This document shows, one piece after another, positions 1 through 7,087 of a DNA stretch of 64,000 nt. How positions within the stretch are numbered: the first letter of the stretch is position 1; each line of letters starts with the position of its first letter. The notes beneath the pieces are model-generated. The model had not been told where the DNA came from. It searched no databases and worked only from the letters and a program-made list of their open reading frames with translations. The translations under genes were made by a program, and so were the position numbers. The DNA comes from DATAGF01 sp963834875. GTDB lineage: Bacteria; Actinomycetota; Thermoleophilia; Miltoncostaeales; Miltoncostaeaceae. The stretch is from NCBI GenBank assembly GCA_963834875.1, contig CAWIDG010000033.1:248001-312000 (forward strand), given 5' to 3'.

Positions 1-1322
1 AGGCCGAGGCCCTGGGCGTGCGGGTGACCCGGGTCATGTGGTGCGGCAACGACGGCATCGTCCGGTCCAAAGGGGTCGCGACCGGCCGCCTGCGCGCCCG
101 GATGGTCGCGGGCGTCGGCCTCACCCGGGCCCAGCCCGCCCAGAACTCACGCGACGAGATCGCCGACGTCCCCGGCATGGGGCCCGTGGGCGAGATGCGC
201 CTGCACCCCGACCCCGCGACCTTCCGCCTTCTGCCCTACGCCCCTCGCACCGCCGCCATGCTGGCCGACATGGTGGATCACGCCGGGGCGCCCGAGGCCA
301 CCTGCCCACGGCACTTCCTCAGGCGGATGGAGGCCGCGCTGGGCGCCGCAGGCCTGGCCCTGCGGGCGGGGTTCGAGAACGAGTACGTGCTGGCCCGCGC
401 GGGGGCCGACGGGTGGGAGCCGATCGATCGCACCCCATGCTTCTCGGCCATCGGCGCCGCGGCCGCGCAGGAGCACACCGACGCCCTCCTCGAGGTCCTC
501 GAGGGCCAGTCGATCGAGGTGGAGGGGTGCCACGCCGAGGGCGGCTGGGGCCAGAACGAGGTCGCCCTGGCGCCGCGCCCCGGCCTGCGCGCCGCCGACG
601 AGCAGATCCTGGTGCGCGAGGCGCTGCGGGGTGTCGCGGGCCAACTCGGGCTCGTCGCATCGTTGGCCCCGAAGCCCTCTCCCGAGGCGGCCGGCAGCGG
701 CCTCCACGTCCACCTGTCGCTCCTGGCGCCGGACGGCCGCAACGCCTTCGCCGATCCGGATGATCCGGACGGCATCTCGCAGACGGCCCGGAGCTTCATC
801 GCCGGCCTGCTCGCCCACCTGCCCGCGCTCTGCGCGCTCACGGCCCCGAGCGCGGGCTCGTACCGGCGCCTCGTCCCCCGCGCCTGGGCCGGCGCCTGGC
901 GCTGCTGGGGCCACGACAACCGCGAGGCCGCCGTGCGGGCCTGCTCCCCGCTCTCGGGCATGGAGGACGCGACCACGAACCTGGAGTACAAGCCGTGCGA
1001 CGCCAGCGCGAGCCCTCACCTCGCGCTCGGCGCGCTCGTGGCTGCCGGCCTCGATGGGATCGAGCGGCGCCTGGAGCCGCACGCGCCCGTGACGGTCAAC
1101 CCCGCCGGGCTGTCGGAGCGCGGGCGGGCCGAGCAGGGCATCGAGCGCCTGCCGCGGTCGCCCGGCGAGGCCCTCGACGCGCTCGAGTCCGACCCGGTGC
1201 TCGTCTCGGCGCTCGGCGAGCCGCTCGCCCGCTCGTACCTCGCCGTGCGGCGCTCCGAATGGGAGCACGACCGCGCGGCCGACGCCGCCGAGGTGTACCG
1301 CGCCGCCTTCCTGCGCTACTGA
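1..1322 (+). CDS. Glutamine synthetase family protein (5' end probably cut by window edge)
   Basis: A relative of type I glutamine synthetase, an ATP-dependent enzyme class that ligates ammonia or an amine to glutamate; the true substrate cannot be read from sequence. Visible catalytic-domain motifs are GFENEYVL (about residue 118 counted from the GTG at 18), a GQNEVAL-type glutamate motif near 180, GSGLHVHLS near 227 and NREAAVR near 300. The frame is open back to base 3 (AEALGV...), and family members usually have residues before this point, so the start probably lies left of the window. A DUF2332 gene follows 18 bases on, then a ThDP enzyme, so a role in a small catabolic operon is possible, as for gamma-glutamyl-amine synthetases. 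Function within the family is inference. Confidence 0.85.
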   Translation, partial: AEALGVRVTRVMWCGNDGIVRSKGVATGRLRARMVAGVGLTRAQPAQNSRDEIADVPGMGPVGEMRLHPDPATFRLLPYAPRTAAMLADMVDHAGAPEATCPRHFLRRMEAALGAAGLALRAGFENEYVLARAGADGWEPIDRTPCFSAIGAAAAQEHTDALLEVLEGQSIEVEGCHAEGGWGQNEVALAPRPGLRAADEQILVREALRGVAGQLGLVASLAPKPSPEAAGSGLHVHLSLLAPDGRNAFADPDDPDGISQTARSFIAGLLAHLPALCALTAPSAGSYRRLVPRAWAGAWRCWGHDNREAAVRACSPLSGMEDATTNLEYKPCDASASPHLALGALVAAGLDGIERRLEPHAPVTVNPAGLSERGRAEQGIERLPRSPGEALDALESDPVLVSALGEPLARSYLAVRRSEWEHDRAADAAEVYRAAFLRY

Positions 1323-1340
1323 GCCGCCGGCGCGGACGCG

Positions 1341-2513
1341 ATGACGGGCGCGCCCGAGGCGGCGGTTCGCGAGCAGGCCGACCGGCTCGCCGCGGCGTGG
1401 TCGGGCGCGGAGGCGCCGGCGTCATGGGCGCTGACGGCGGCGCTGTTCTCGACGCTGCGCGACGATCCCGAGCTCCTTGCGCTGGCGGCCCGGATCGACG
1501 CCGATCGCCTGCCGGCGCTGCTGTTCGCCGCCGCCACGATGGCGCTCGTGGCGCGCGAGCGCCCCCAGCCGCTCTCGCGCGCCGTGCCGGCCCCGGGCGA
1601 CCGGCGGCAGCCCCCGCTGCCGCAGGACTTCGCCGCCGAGCTCCGGGCCTTCTGCCTCGGCCACGGCGACGAGCTGCTGGCCCTGGCCGCCGCCCACCGC
1701 TACCAGATGAGCGAGCCCGCGCGCTGCGCGCAGCTCCTGCCCGCGGTCGCGGCGGTCGCCGCCGACGCCGGGCGCCCCCTGGCCCTCGTCAACGTCGGCA
1801 CGGGGGCGGGCTTCGCCCTCCACCTGGACGCCTATCGCTACCGCTATCGCCGGCGCGGCCGCGAGGCGCTCGGCGTCGGCCCGCCCGACGCCCCGGTGAC
1901 CCTGAGCACCGAGCTGCGGGGATCGCGCAGGCCACCGCTGCCCGCAGGGCCGGTGCCGGTCGCCGCCCGCATCGGAATCGACACCGAGCCGCTGGACGTC
2001 GGCGATCCGGATGTCCGCGCGTGGCTGCGCGCCTGCACGCCGCCGGTGGCCGAGGCGCTCGAGCGGTTCGACCGGGCCGCCGACTACGCCGCCGCCCACC
2101 CGGCCACGTGGGTGCGCGGAGACGCGCTCGCCGTCCTCCCCGGGGTCGTGGAGCGGCTGCCCGACGGTGCGCATCCCTGCCTGCTCGACGCCTACGTCCA
2201 CGTCTTCTTCACGGCCGAGGAGCGGTCGCGGTTCCGCGACCTGGTCGCGGCGCTCGGGCGCGGCCGCGACCTCGATTGGATCTCGCTCGACCCGCTGGTG
2301 CCGATGGGCGCGGCCCCGCGCGAGAGCGTGCTCGGAGCAGAGCCCCCGCCCGGACTGCTGGCGCGCGCCCGCCGGGAGGGCGTGTTCGGCGTCCTCGAGC
2401 GCCTCGCGTACCGGGGCGGCGAGGCGACGACCCAGGTGCTCGCCCTCGGCCACCCCGGCGCGGCGTGGCTCGAATGGCTCGCCGAGCCTGCCGTGGCGCG
2501 ACCGACCGCCTGA
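1341..2513 (+). CDS. DUF2332 family protein
   Basis: A 390-residue soluble protein matching the DUF2332 pattern: an N-terminal helical half (residues 1-110), then a segment resembling a Rossmann-type core with NVGTGAGFALHLDAY around 152-167, close to the SAM-binding loop of methyltransferases, and a C-terminal half ending in a WLEWL motif. No experimentally known function is attached to this family. It lies 18 bases after the glutamine synthetase-like gene and 40 bases before the ThDP enzyme, so it is probably co-transcribed. The ATG at 1341 is the first plausible start. Remote methyltransferase-like folding is a guess from the glycine-rich loop. Confidence 0.75.
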   Translation: MTGAPEAAVREQADRLAAAWSGAEAPASWALTAALFSTLRDDPELLALAARIDADRLPALLFAAATMALVARERPQPLSRAVPAPGDRRQPPLPQDFAAELRAFCLGHGDELLALAAAHRYQMSEPARCAQLLPAVAAVAADAGRPLALVNVGTGAGFALHLDAYRYRYRRRGREALGVGPPDAPVTLSTELRGSRRPPLPAGPVPVAARIGIDTEPLDVGDPDVRAWLRACTPPVAEALERFDRAADYAAAHPATWVRGDALAVLPGVVERLPDGAHPCLLDAYVHVFFTAEERSRFRDLVAALGRGRDLDWISLDPLVPMGAAPRESVLGAEPPPGLLARARREGVFGVLERLAYRGGEATTQVLALGHPGAAWLEWLAEPAVARPTA

Positions 2514-2553
2514 CGGCAGGGCGGGAGCCCGGCGCGCCGAATGGGACCGGCGG

Positions 2554-4273
2554 GTGCGCGTCTCCGAGTACATCATCGCGGCGATCCGCGACCAGGGCGT
2601 GACGCACTGCTTCATGGACCCCGGGGGGCTCAACGACGCCTTCATGGAGCCCATGACCGGCACCGAGGGGCTTCGGACCGTCGTCACGGCCTTCGAGGGC
2701 GGCGCCGCGTACATGGCCGCCGGCCACGCCCGGGCCTCGGCCGGCCTCGGGGTCTGCTTCGGCATCGGCGGGCCCGGGATCCTCAACATGACCACCGCCC
2801 TCGCGGCGGCCCGGGCCGACAGGACGCCGGTGCTCGCCATCAGCGGCGAGGTGCCGACCTCGTGGGAGGGGCTCGGCGGCTTCCAGGACGCCTCCGGCGC
2901 CGCCCTCGACGACATCGGGGCCCTGCGCCCGGTCACCGGGATGTCCGAGTCGGTCTCCTCGGCCGCGGTGCTGCCGCACCACCTGCGCCAGGCGGTGTCC
3001 CACGCCCTCAGCCGGCGCGAGCCGGTCCACCTGTCGGTCCCGGTGGACGTGCAGGCGGCCGAGACCGCGGCCGAGTGGGTGCCGGTGCCGCGCGCGCTGT
3101 CGTCGCCGGGCCACCTCGACGTGTCGGCGCTGCGGGACGCGGCCGCGCTCTTCGCGGGCGACGAGGGTGCCCGCGCGGCCGTGCTCCTGGTGGGGCCCGG
3201 GGTGGAGCACGCCGGGTGCTCGCAGGAGCTCCTGGCCCTCGCCGAGCGGTACGACCTGCCGGTGGCGACCACCCTGGCGGCGAAGGGCGCGATCCCCGAG
3301 GACCATCCGCTGGCGCTGGGGGTCTTCGGCTACGGCGGCTCGCGCTGGGCCACCGAGGCGATCCTCTCCGACGAGATCGAGGTCCTGGTCGTGATCGGCT
3401 CCGGGCTCTCCCAGCGCGACACCCTCCAGTGGAACCGGCGCATGCTCCCCTCGCGCGCGATGGTCCACATCGAGTCCGATCCCCTGCTGATCGGCCGCAC
3501 CTGGCCCTCGGAGGTGCCGGTGGTGGGCAGCGCGGCCGCCGCGCTGGAGTGGCTCCTGGCGCTCGACGGGCCCGCCGCGGCCGGTCTGGAGGCCGGCCGG
3601 GAGCGGCGACGCCGGCTCATGGAGGGCGTCCGGGCGAGCGGGCCGCGCCGGTACGGCCAGCAGGACTGCGAGAGCGACGCGGTGCCGATGCATCCGGCGC
3701 GCGTGGTCAACGCCCTGCGCGCCGCGGTCCCCGCCGACACGGTCCTCTGCGTGGACTCGGGCGCACACCGCGCCTGGTTCGCCGAGTACTGGGACGTCCG
3801 GGTCCCGGGCGCCCACCTGTCGCTGACCAACCTCGGGCCGATGGGCGGCGCGATCCCGATGGGCATCGGGGCCAAGCTGGCACGGCCCGAGCGACCCGAT
3901 GGTGATCGCCACCGGCGACGGGTGCATGCTGATGCACGGCATGGAGCTCCACACCGCCGCGCGCGAGGGCGTGCCGGTGATCGTGGCCCTGATGAACAAC
4001 CACTCCTACGGGAACATCTGGTACCGGGCCCACGCGATGGGGCCGGGGCCCGAGTCGCTCACCGACATCTCCGGGATCGACTGGGTCGGCTTCGCCCGGT
4101 CGCTGGGCGGCGACGGCGAGACCGTGACCGACCCTGCCGACCTGGCGGCGGCGGCCCGCCGCGGGCTCGAGGCGGACGGGCCCTACCTGCTCGACCTGCG
4201 GATCGACAAGACCTATCCGACCCCGATCGCGCCGTGGCGCGCGGCGGTGAAGGAGTGGGAGGACGCGATCTGA
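2554..4273 (+). CDS. Thiamine-diphosphate-dependent enzyme, acetolactate synthase-like (one frameshift)
   Basis: About 570 residues with the three-domain order of ALS/POX-type enzymes. The N-terminal PYR domain carries the activating glutamate in AFEGGAAYMAAGHAR (near residue 49), a central domain follows, and the C-terminal PP domain has GDGCMLMHGMEL followed by NNHSYGN, the GDG-x-NN cofactor and magnesium motif. The frame breaks in the CCC run at 3895-3897; removing one C joins KLARPERP to MVIATGDG exactly as in relatives, so I read one gene. Start GTG 2554 gives the usual VSEYIIAAI N-terminus. The stop overlaps the next start by one base (TGATG). The substrate is unknown; the TGTEG and FEGG context is not that of a canonical IlvB. 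Confidence 0.8.
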
Positions 4274-4833
4274 TGGCGCGGCTCCCCGATCCCACCGACG
4301 CGCTGAGCGCCGCCGACCGGGAAGCCCTCGAGCGGATGGCCGCCGCGAGGGCCGGTGCGGACGGCCGCGCCGCCCTGGGCGACGTGTACGTGCGCATGTT
4401 CAACAACCCGGCCGTCGCGCGGGCGGTCGGGGCGCTGGGGGAGCACCTGCGCTTCGCCGGGGTGCTGCCGGACGACGCGCGTGAGCTGGTCATCCTGCGC
4501 TACGCCGCGCGCCAGGGCTTCGGGTACGAGTGGTCACACCACCAGCGCCCGGCGCGCCAGGCCGGGATCTCCGAGGACGTCGTCGCGGCGCTGGCGGGCG
4601 ACCGCGTGCCGGAGGGCCTCGCGCCGGAGCGGCGCGCGGTGGTGGAGGCGGTCAACGCCGTCGCGGCGCGCCGGTCCATCCCCGCCGAGGTCCAGGAGCG
4701 CGTCGTGGCGGCGTTCGGCCTTCCGGGGGTCGTCGAGCTCGTGGCCCTCTGCGGCCTCTACGCCCTGATGGGGTACACCGTCACCGCCTTCGACATCGCG
4801 GTCGAGGAGGGGTTCCCCCCACCGCCCTTCTGA
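4273..4833 (+). CDS. Carboxymuconolactone decarboxylase-like protein
   Basis: A 186-residue all-helical protein of the CMD/AhpD superfamily. The core pattern is RELVILRYAARQGFGYEWSHH, with YEWSHH around residues 78-83. It lacks the CxxC pair of AhpD peroxidases, so it belongs to the decarboxylase-like branch rather than the peroxidase branch. A second helical repeat with VELVALCGLYALMGY lies near the C-terminus. It starts on the last base of the ThDP enzyme's stop codon, so translation is coupled and the two products probably act in the same pathway. The reaction is not determined. Confidence 0.8.
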   Translation: MARLPDPTDALSAADREALERMAAARAGADGRAALGDVYVRMFNNPAVARAVGALGEHLRFAGVLPDDARELVILRYAARQGFGYEWSHHQRPARQAGISEDVVAALAGDRVPEGLAPERRAVVEAVNAVAARRSIPAEVQERVVAAFGLPGVVELVALCGLYALMGYTVTAFDIAVEEGFPPPPF

Positions 4834-4918
4834 GACCATGAGATGGGGCCCAAGACCCACGGCGCTCCGTCTGACAGCATCGCCCCGAGAGTCGCCGCCG
4901 TCCTCGAAGGGAGACGGG

Positions 4919-4951
4919 ATGAGCACGGACACGCACACGGTGAGCGCATGA
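4919..4951 (+). CDS. Possible 10-residue leader peptide overlapping yccF
   Basis: An ATG at 4919 lies 5-6 bases after a good ribosome binding site (AAGGGAG, about 4907-4913) and opens the short frame MSTDTHTVSA, whose TGA overlaps the yccF ATG at 4948 as ATGA. The yccF ATG itself has no purine-rich site at the right distance. The arrangement looks like a coupled leader peptide. The alternative is that the ribosome binding site belongs to yccF and one base has been lost or gained between 4919 and 4948. Weak evidence. Confidence 0.25.
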   Translation: MSTDTHTVSA

Positions 4952-5322
4952 GCGTCATCCTCAACGTGATCTGGCTCGTGTTCGCCGGCCTTTGGCTGGC
5001 CCTGGCCTACGGGATCGCGGCGGTCGTGATGTTCATCCTGATCATCACCATCCCGTTCGGGATCGCCGCCCTCCGGATCGCTGCCTACTGCCTCTGGCCC
5101 TTCGGGCGAACGGTGGTACGCCGCGAGGACGCCGGCATCGCGTCGGCGATCGGCAACGTCCTCTGGGTCCTGCTCTGCGGGTGGTGGCTGGCGCTCGCGC
5201 ACCTCATCACGGGGGTGCTGCTGTGCATCACCATCATCGGGATCCCGCTCGGGCTCGCGAACTTCAAGCTCATCCCCGTCGCCCTTCTCCCCCTGGGCAG
5301 GGAGATCGTCCCGGCGGACTAG
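4948..5322 (+). CDS. yccF: YccF family inner-membrane protein
   Basis: A 124-residue integral membrane protein with two copies of the YccF-type unit. Each has a hydrophobic helix followed by TIPFGIAALRIAAYCLWPFGR (first copy) or TIIGIPLGLANFKLIPVALLPLGR (second copy), and the PFG/PLG ends are family hallmarks. Helices lie around residues 5-35 and 68-95. The biochemical role is not established; YccF proteins are small membrane proteins of unknown function. ATG 4948 matches the usual N-terminus (MSVILNVIWLVF). A well-placed ribosome binding site lies upstream of a short frame that overlaps this start. It appears to be a single-gene unit, with 178 bases before the next gene. Confidence 0.85.
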   Translation: MSVILNVIWLVFAGLWLALAYGIAAVVMFILIITIPFGIAALRIAAYCLWPFGRTVVRREDAGIASAIGNVLWVLLCGWWLALAHLITGVLLCITIIGIPLGLANFKLIPVALLPLGREIVPAD

Positions 5323-5500
5323 CTCGCGCCAGACGCGCGACCTCGTCAGCCGCCTCGCGATGCCGGGTGCCATCGGTTGAGCGGCCTTGTTCATGCGATA
5401 GCGTGGATGACCGGGACCGCACCCGTCCGCGCCCCATCTTCCCGGCGGGCGCCAGGGCGGGCGTGCCGTCGGCCGCGATGGAGGAGGGCCTGCGCTGACC

Positions 5501-5854
5501 ATGGACGTCGTCGAGTTCATCAGGGACCTCACGTACAAGATGTGCGATCGCGACTTCGATCTGGACCTCGTGGAGTCGACGTTCGCCGACGAGTTCGTCC
5601 ATCACGGCAACGGGGCGACCACGGACAAGGCCGGGTACCTCGCCCGCGGGCGCGAGTACCGCGAGCAGTTCGCCGGCATCGACCGCCCGGAGTTCGACGA
5701 GCTCTTCGCCGTCGATGATCGCGTCGCCGCCGCCTACACGCTCGATTTGCACCGGCGCGACGGAACGGCGGAGCGGATGGCCGTGATGGCCATCTGGACG
5801 GTGGCCGACGGCAAGGTGACGGCCCTGCGCGAGGTGGACGCGCCGGCGGCATAG
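5501..5854 (+). CDS. SnoaL-like (NTF2 fold) small protein
   Basis: A 117-residue soluble protein with the SnoaL/ketosteroid-isomerase-like pattern: an N-terminal helical hairpin, DEFVHHGNGATTDKAGYL, and a C-terminal beta-rich part (YTLDLHRRDGT, MAVMAIWTVADGKVTALREV). Such proteins form cone-shaped alpha+beta barrels and act as isomerases, hydrolases or ligand-binding proteins; the ligand here is unknown. ATG 5501 is the only sensible start. It is convergent with yihY, and an 11-base inverted repeat immediately downstream probably ends both transcripts. Confidence 0.7.
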   Translation: MDVVEFIRDLTYKMCDRDFDLDLVESTFADEFVHHGNGATTDKAGYLARGREYREQFAGIDRPEFDELFAVDDRVAAAYTLDLHRRDGTAERMAVMAIWTVADGKVTALREVDAPAA

Positions 5855-5862
5855 CCTCGACG

Positions 5863-5900
5863 CCTGAGGTACCTGCACTGCCCCGGCGGGGTACCTCAGG
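5863..5900. terminator. Bidirectional hairpin between convergent genes
   Basis: A perfect 11-base inverted repeat: CCTGAGGTACC at 5863-5873 and GGTACCTCAGG at 5890-5900, with a 16-base loop. It starts 9 bases after the stop of the SnoaL-like gene, and its right arm contains the stop codon of yihY on the other strand. Position between two converging genes fits a bidirectional terminator. No T-run follows, which is common in GC-rich actinobacteria. Confidence 0.6.
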
Positions 5901-6714
5901 CCTCGTCCGCCCCGTCGACCTCCGCTCCGACGAGGACGACGAGCGCGCTCAGCCACAGCCACAGCAGCACCACCACGATCGTCGCGAGCGCGCCGTAGGT
6001 CTTGCCGTAGCTGGCGAAGTTCGCCGTGTACACGGCGAACAGGGCCGACACGACCAACCAGCCCACCGTCGCGACCACCGCCCCCTTGGTGATGAAGCCG
6101 AGCCACCCGCGGCGGGACGCCTTCACGGAGAAGCGGTAGAGCAACCCGATGCCGACGACCATCAGCACCGCCAGGATGGGCCAGCGCAGGATGTCGAAGG
6201 CGAGCCGGCCGGCATCGCCGAGCCCGGCGTCCTCGATGAGCGGGGGCAGGGCGATGATCAGGAAGAGCACGATCGCCAGGAACACGATCGCCCCGAGGGT
6301 CAGCAGCAGCGCCTTGCCGCGCTTCACGACGAACCCCGTGGGCTCCTCCTGCTCGCGCGCGACGTGGATGCCCGTGATCAGCGCGGCCATGCCGCCCGAT
6401 GCGCTCCACAGCGCCAGGACGATGGCGACCACCGCCGTGATCGAGACGCCCGATCGGTTGGCCTCGACGATCGAGGTGAGCTGGAACACGAGGAAGTCCT
6501 GGACCTCGGCGGGAAGCGCGTCACCGAGGTCCTGGACCTGCCGCGTGACGTCCTCCGGGTCGGCGACCAGCCCGTAGATCGAGACGAAGGCGATGAGCGC
6601 CGGCACCAGCGCGAGGAAGGCGTAGAACGCGACCCCGGCGGCCACGAGGGTGAGGTTGTGATCGCGGATGCGCGCCGGGAGCTTGGCCGCTGATGACGTG
6701 ACCGCCACGCTCAC
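5896..6714 (-). CDS. YihY/BrkB family membrane protein
   Basis: A 272-residue membrane protein of the YihY (formerly RNase BN/BrkB) family. The N-terminal amphipathic part (RIRDHNLTLVAAGVAFYAFLALVPALIAF) carries the diagnostic GVAFYAFLALVPA helix. Further transmembrane segments lie around residues 95-115, 138-160, 180-200, 210-235 and 245-265. The old RNase assignment has been abandoned for the family; transport or envelope roles are suggested but unproven. The start ATG at 6714 is supported by the usual short charged N-terminus. The gene converges on the SnoaL-like gene and shares its terminator hairpin. Confidence 0.85.
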   Translation of the reverse strand: MSVAVTSSAAKLPARIRDHNLTLVAAGVAFYAFLALVPALIAFVSIYGLVADPEDVTRQVQDLGDALPAEVQDFLVFQLTSIVEANRSGVSITAVVAIVLALWSASGGMAALITGIHVAREQEEPTGFVVKRGKALLLTLGAIVFLAIVLFLIIALPPLIEDAGLGDAGRLAFDILRWPILAVLMVVGIGLLYRFSVKASRRGWLGFITKGAVVATVGWLVVSALFAVYTANFASYGKTYGALATIVVVLLWLWLSALVVLVGAEVDGADEA

Positions 6715-6744
6715 CCTCCTCGCGCACGCTGCGTCGTGCGCAAA

Positions 6745-7047
6745 TTACCCGACATCGGGTGGCTCGGCGGGGCCGAAGACACGCTCCCGGATGTCGGCGC
6801 CTGCGGCCGCCAGCTCGCAGAGCTCCCAGACGAAGTCGAGCCATCGTCGGTCGGGCGCGCCCAGCTCCCGCGGGACGCTGAGCCCCGACCCACGCACGCA
6901 CACGGCAAGGCTCAGGAGCCGGGCGATCAGGTCGTCGGCGGCCTCCTGGAGCGTTGCGCCCTCCCCCGCGGCGCATCCGGCGAGGGTGAGCCGGCAGCGT
7001 CCGGATCGCTCGCGGAGCCGCAGTTGGGGCGTCCAGCGGCCGTCCAC
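6745..7047 (-). CDS. Conserved-looking hypothetical protein, 100 residues
   Basis: A soluble 100-residue protein that I cannot assign. It has a short beta-like N-terminus (GRCRLTLAGCAAGEG), then ATLQEAADDLIARLLSLA, a pattern loosely like the C-terminal helix of HicB-type antitoxins, and a helical C-terminal half (RRWLDFVWELCELAAAGADIRERVFG). No HicA-like toxin is nearby, so that resemblance is weak. GTG 7047 is the start used here. It lies 30 bases upstream of yihY on the same strand, so co-transcription with yihY is likely. Confidence 0.55.
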   Translation of the reverse strand: MDGRWTPQLRLRERSGRCRLTLAGCAAGEGATLQEAADDLIARLLSLAVCVRGSGLSVPRELGAPDRRWLDFVWELCELAAAGADIRERVFGPAEPPDVG

Positions 7048-7065
7048 GCGGGAGTGATACCCGCG
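7047..7065 (-). terminator. Short hairpin downstream of the sulfatase
   Basis: A perfect 6-base inverted repeat, CGCGGG (7047-7052) and CCCGCG (7060-7065), with a 7-base loop. It lies just after the sulfatase stop on the minus strand and touches the start codon of the next small gene. It could be a weak terminator or could affect translation of the small gene. Confidence 0.3.
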
Positions 7066-7087
7066 CGGCGGCCGCCGGACACCCGGG

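Noticed and set aside
6745..7047. HicB-like antitoxin reading of the 100-residue protein
   Set aside because: Only a loose match in one helix, no HicA partner and no DNA-binding domain; left as hypothetical.
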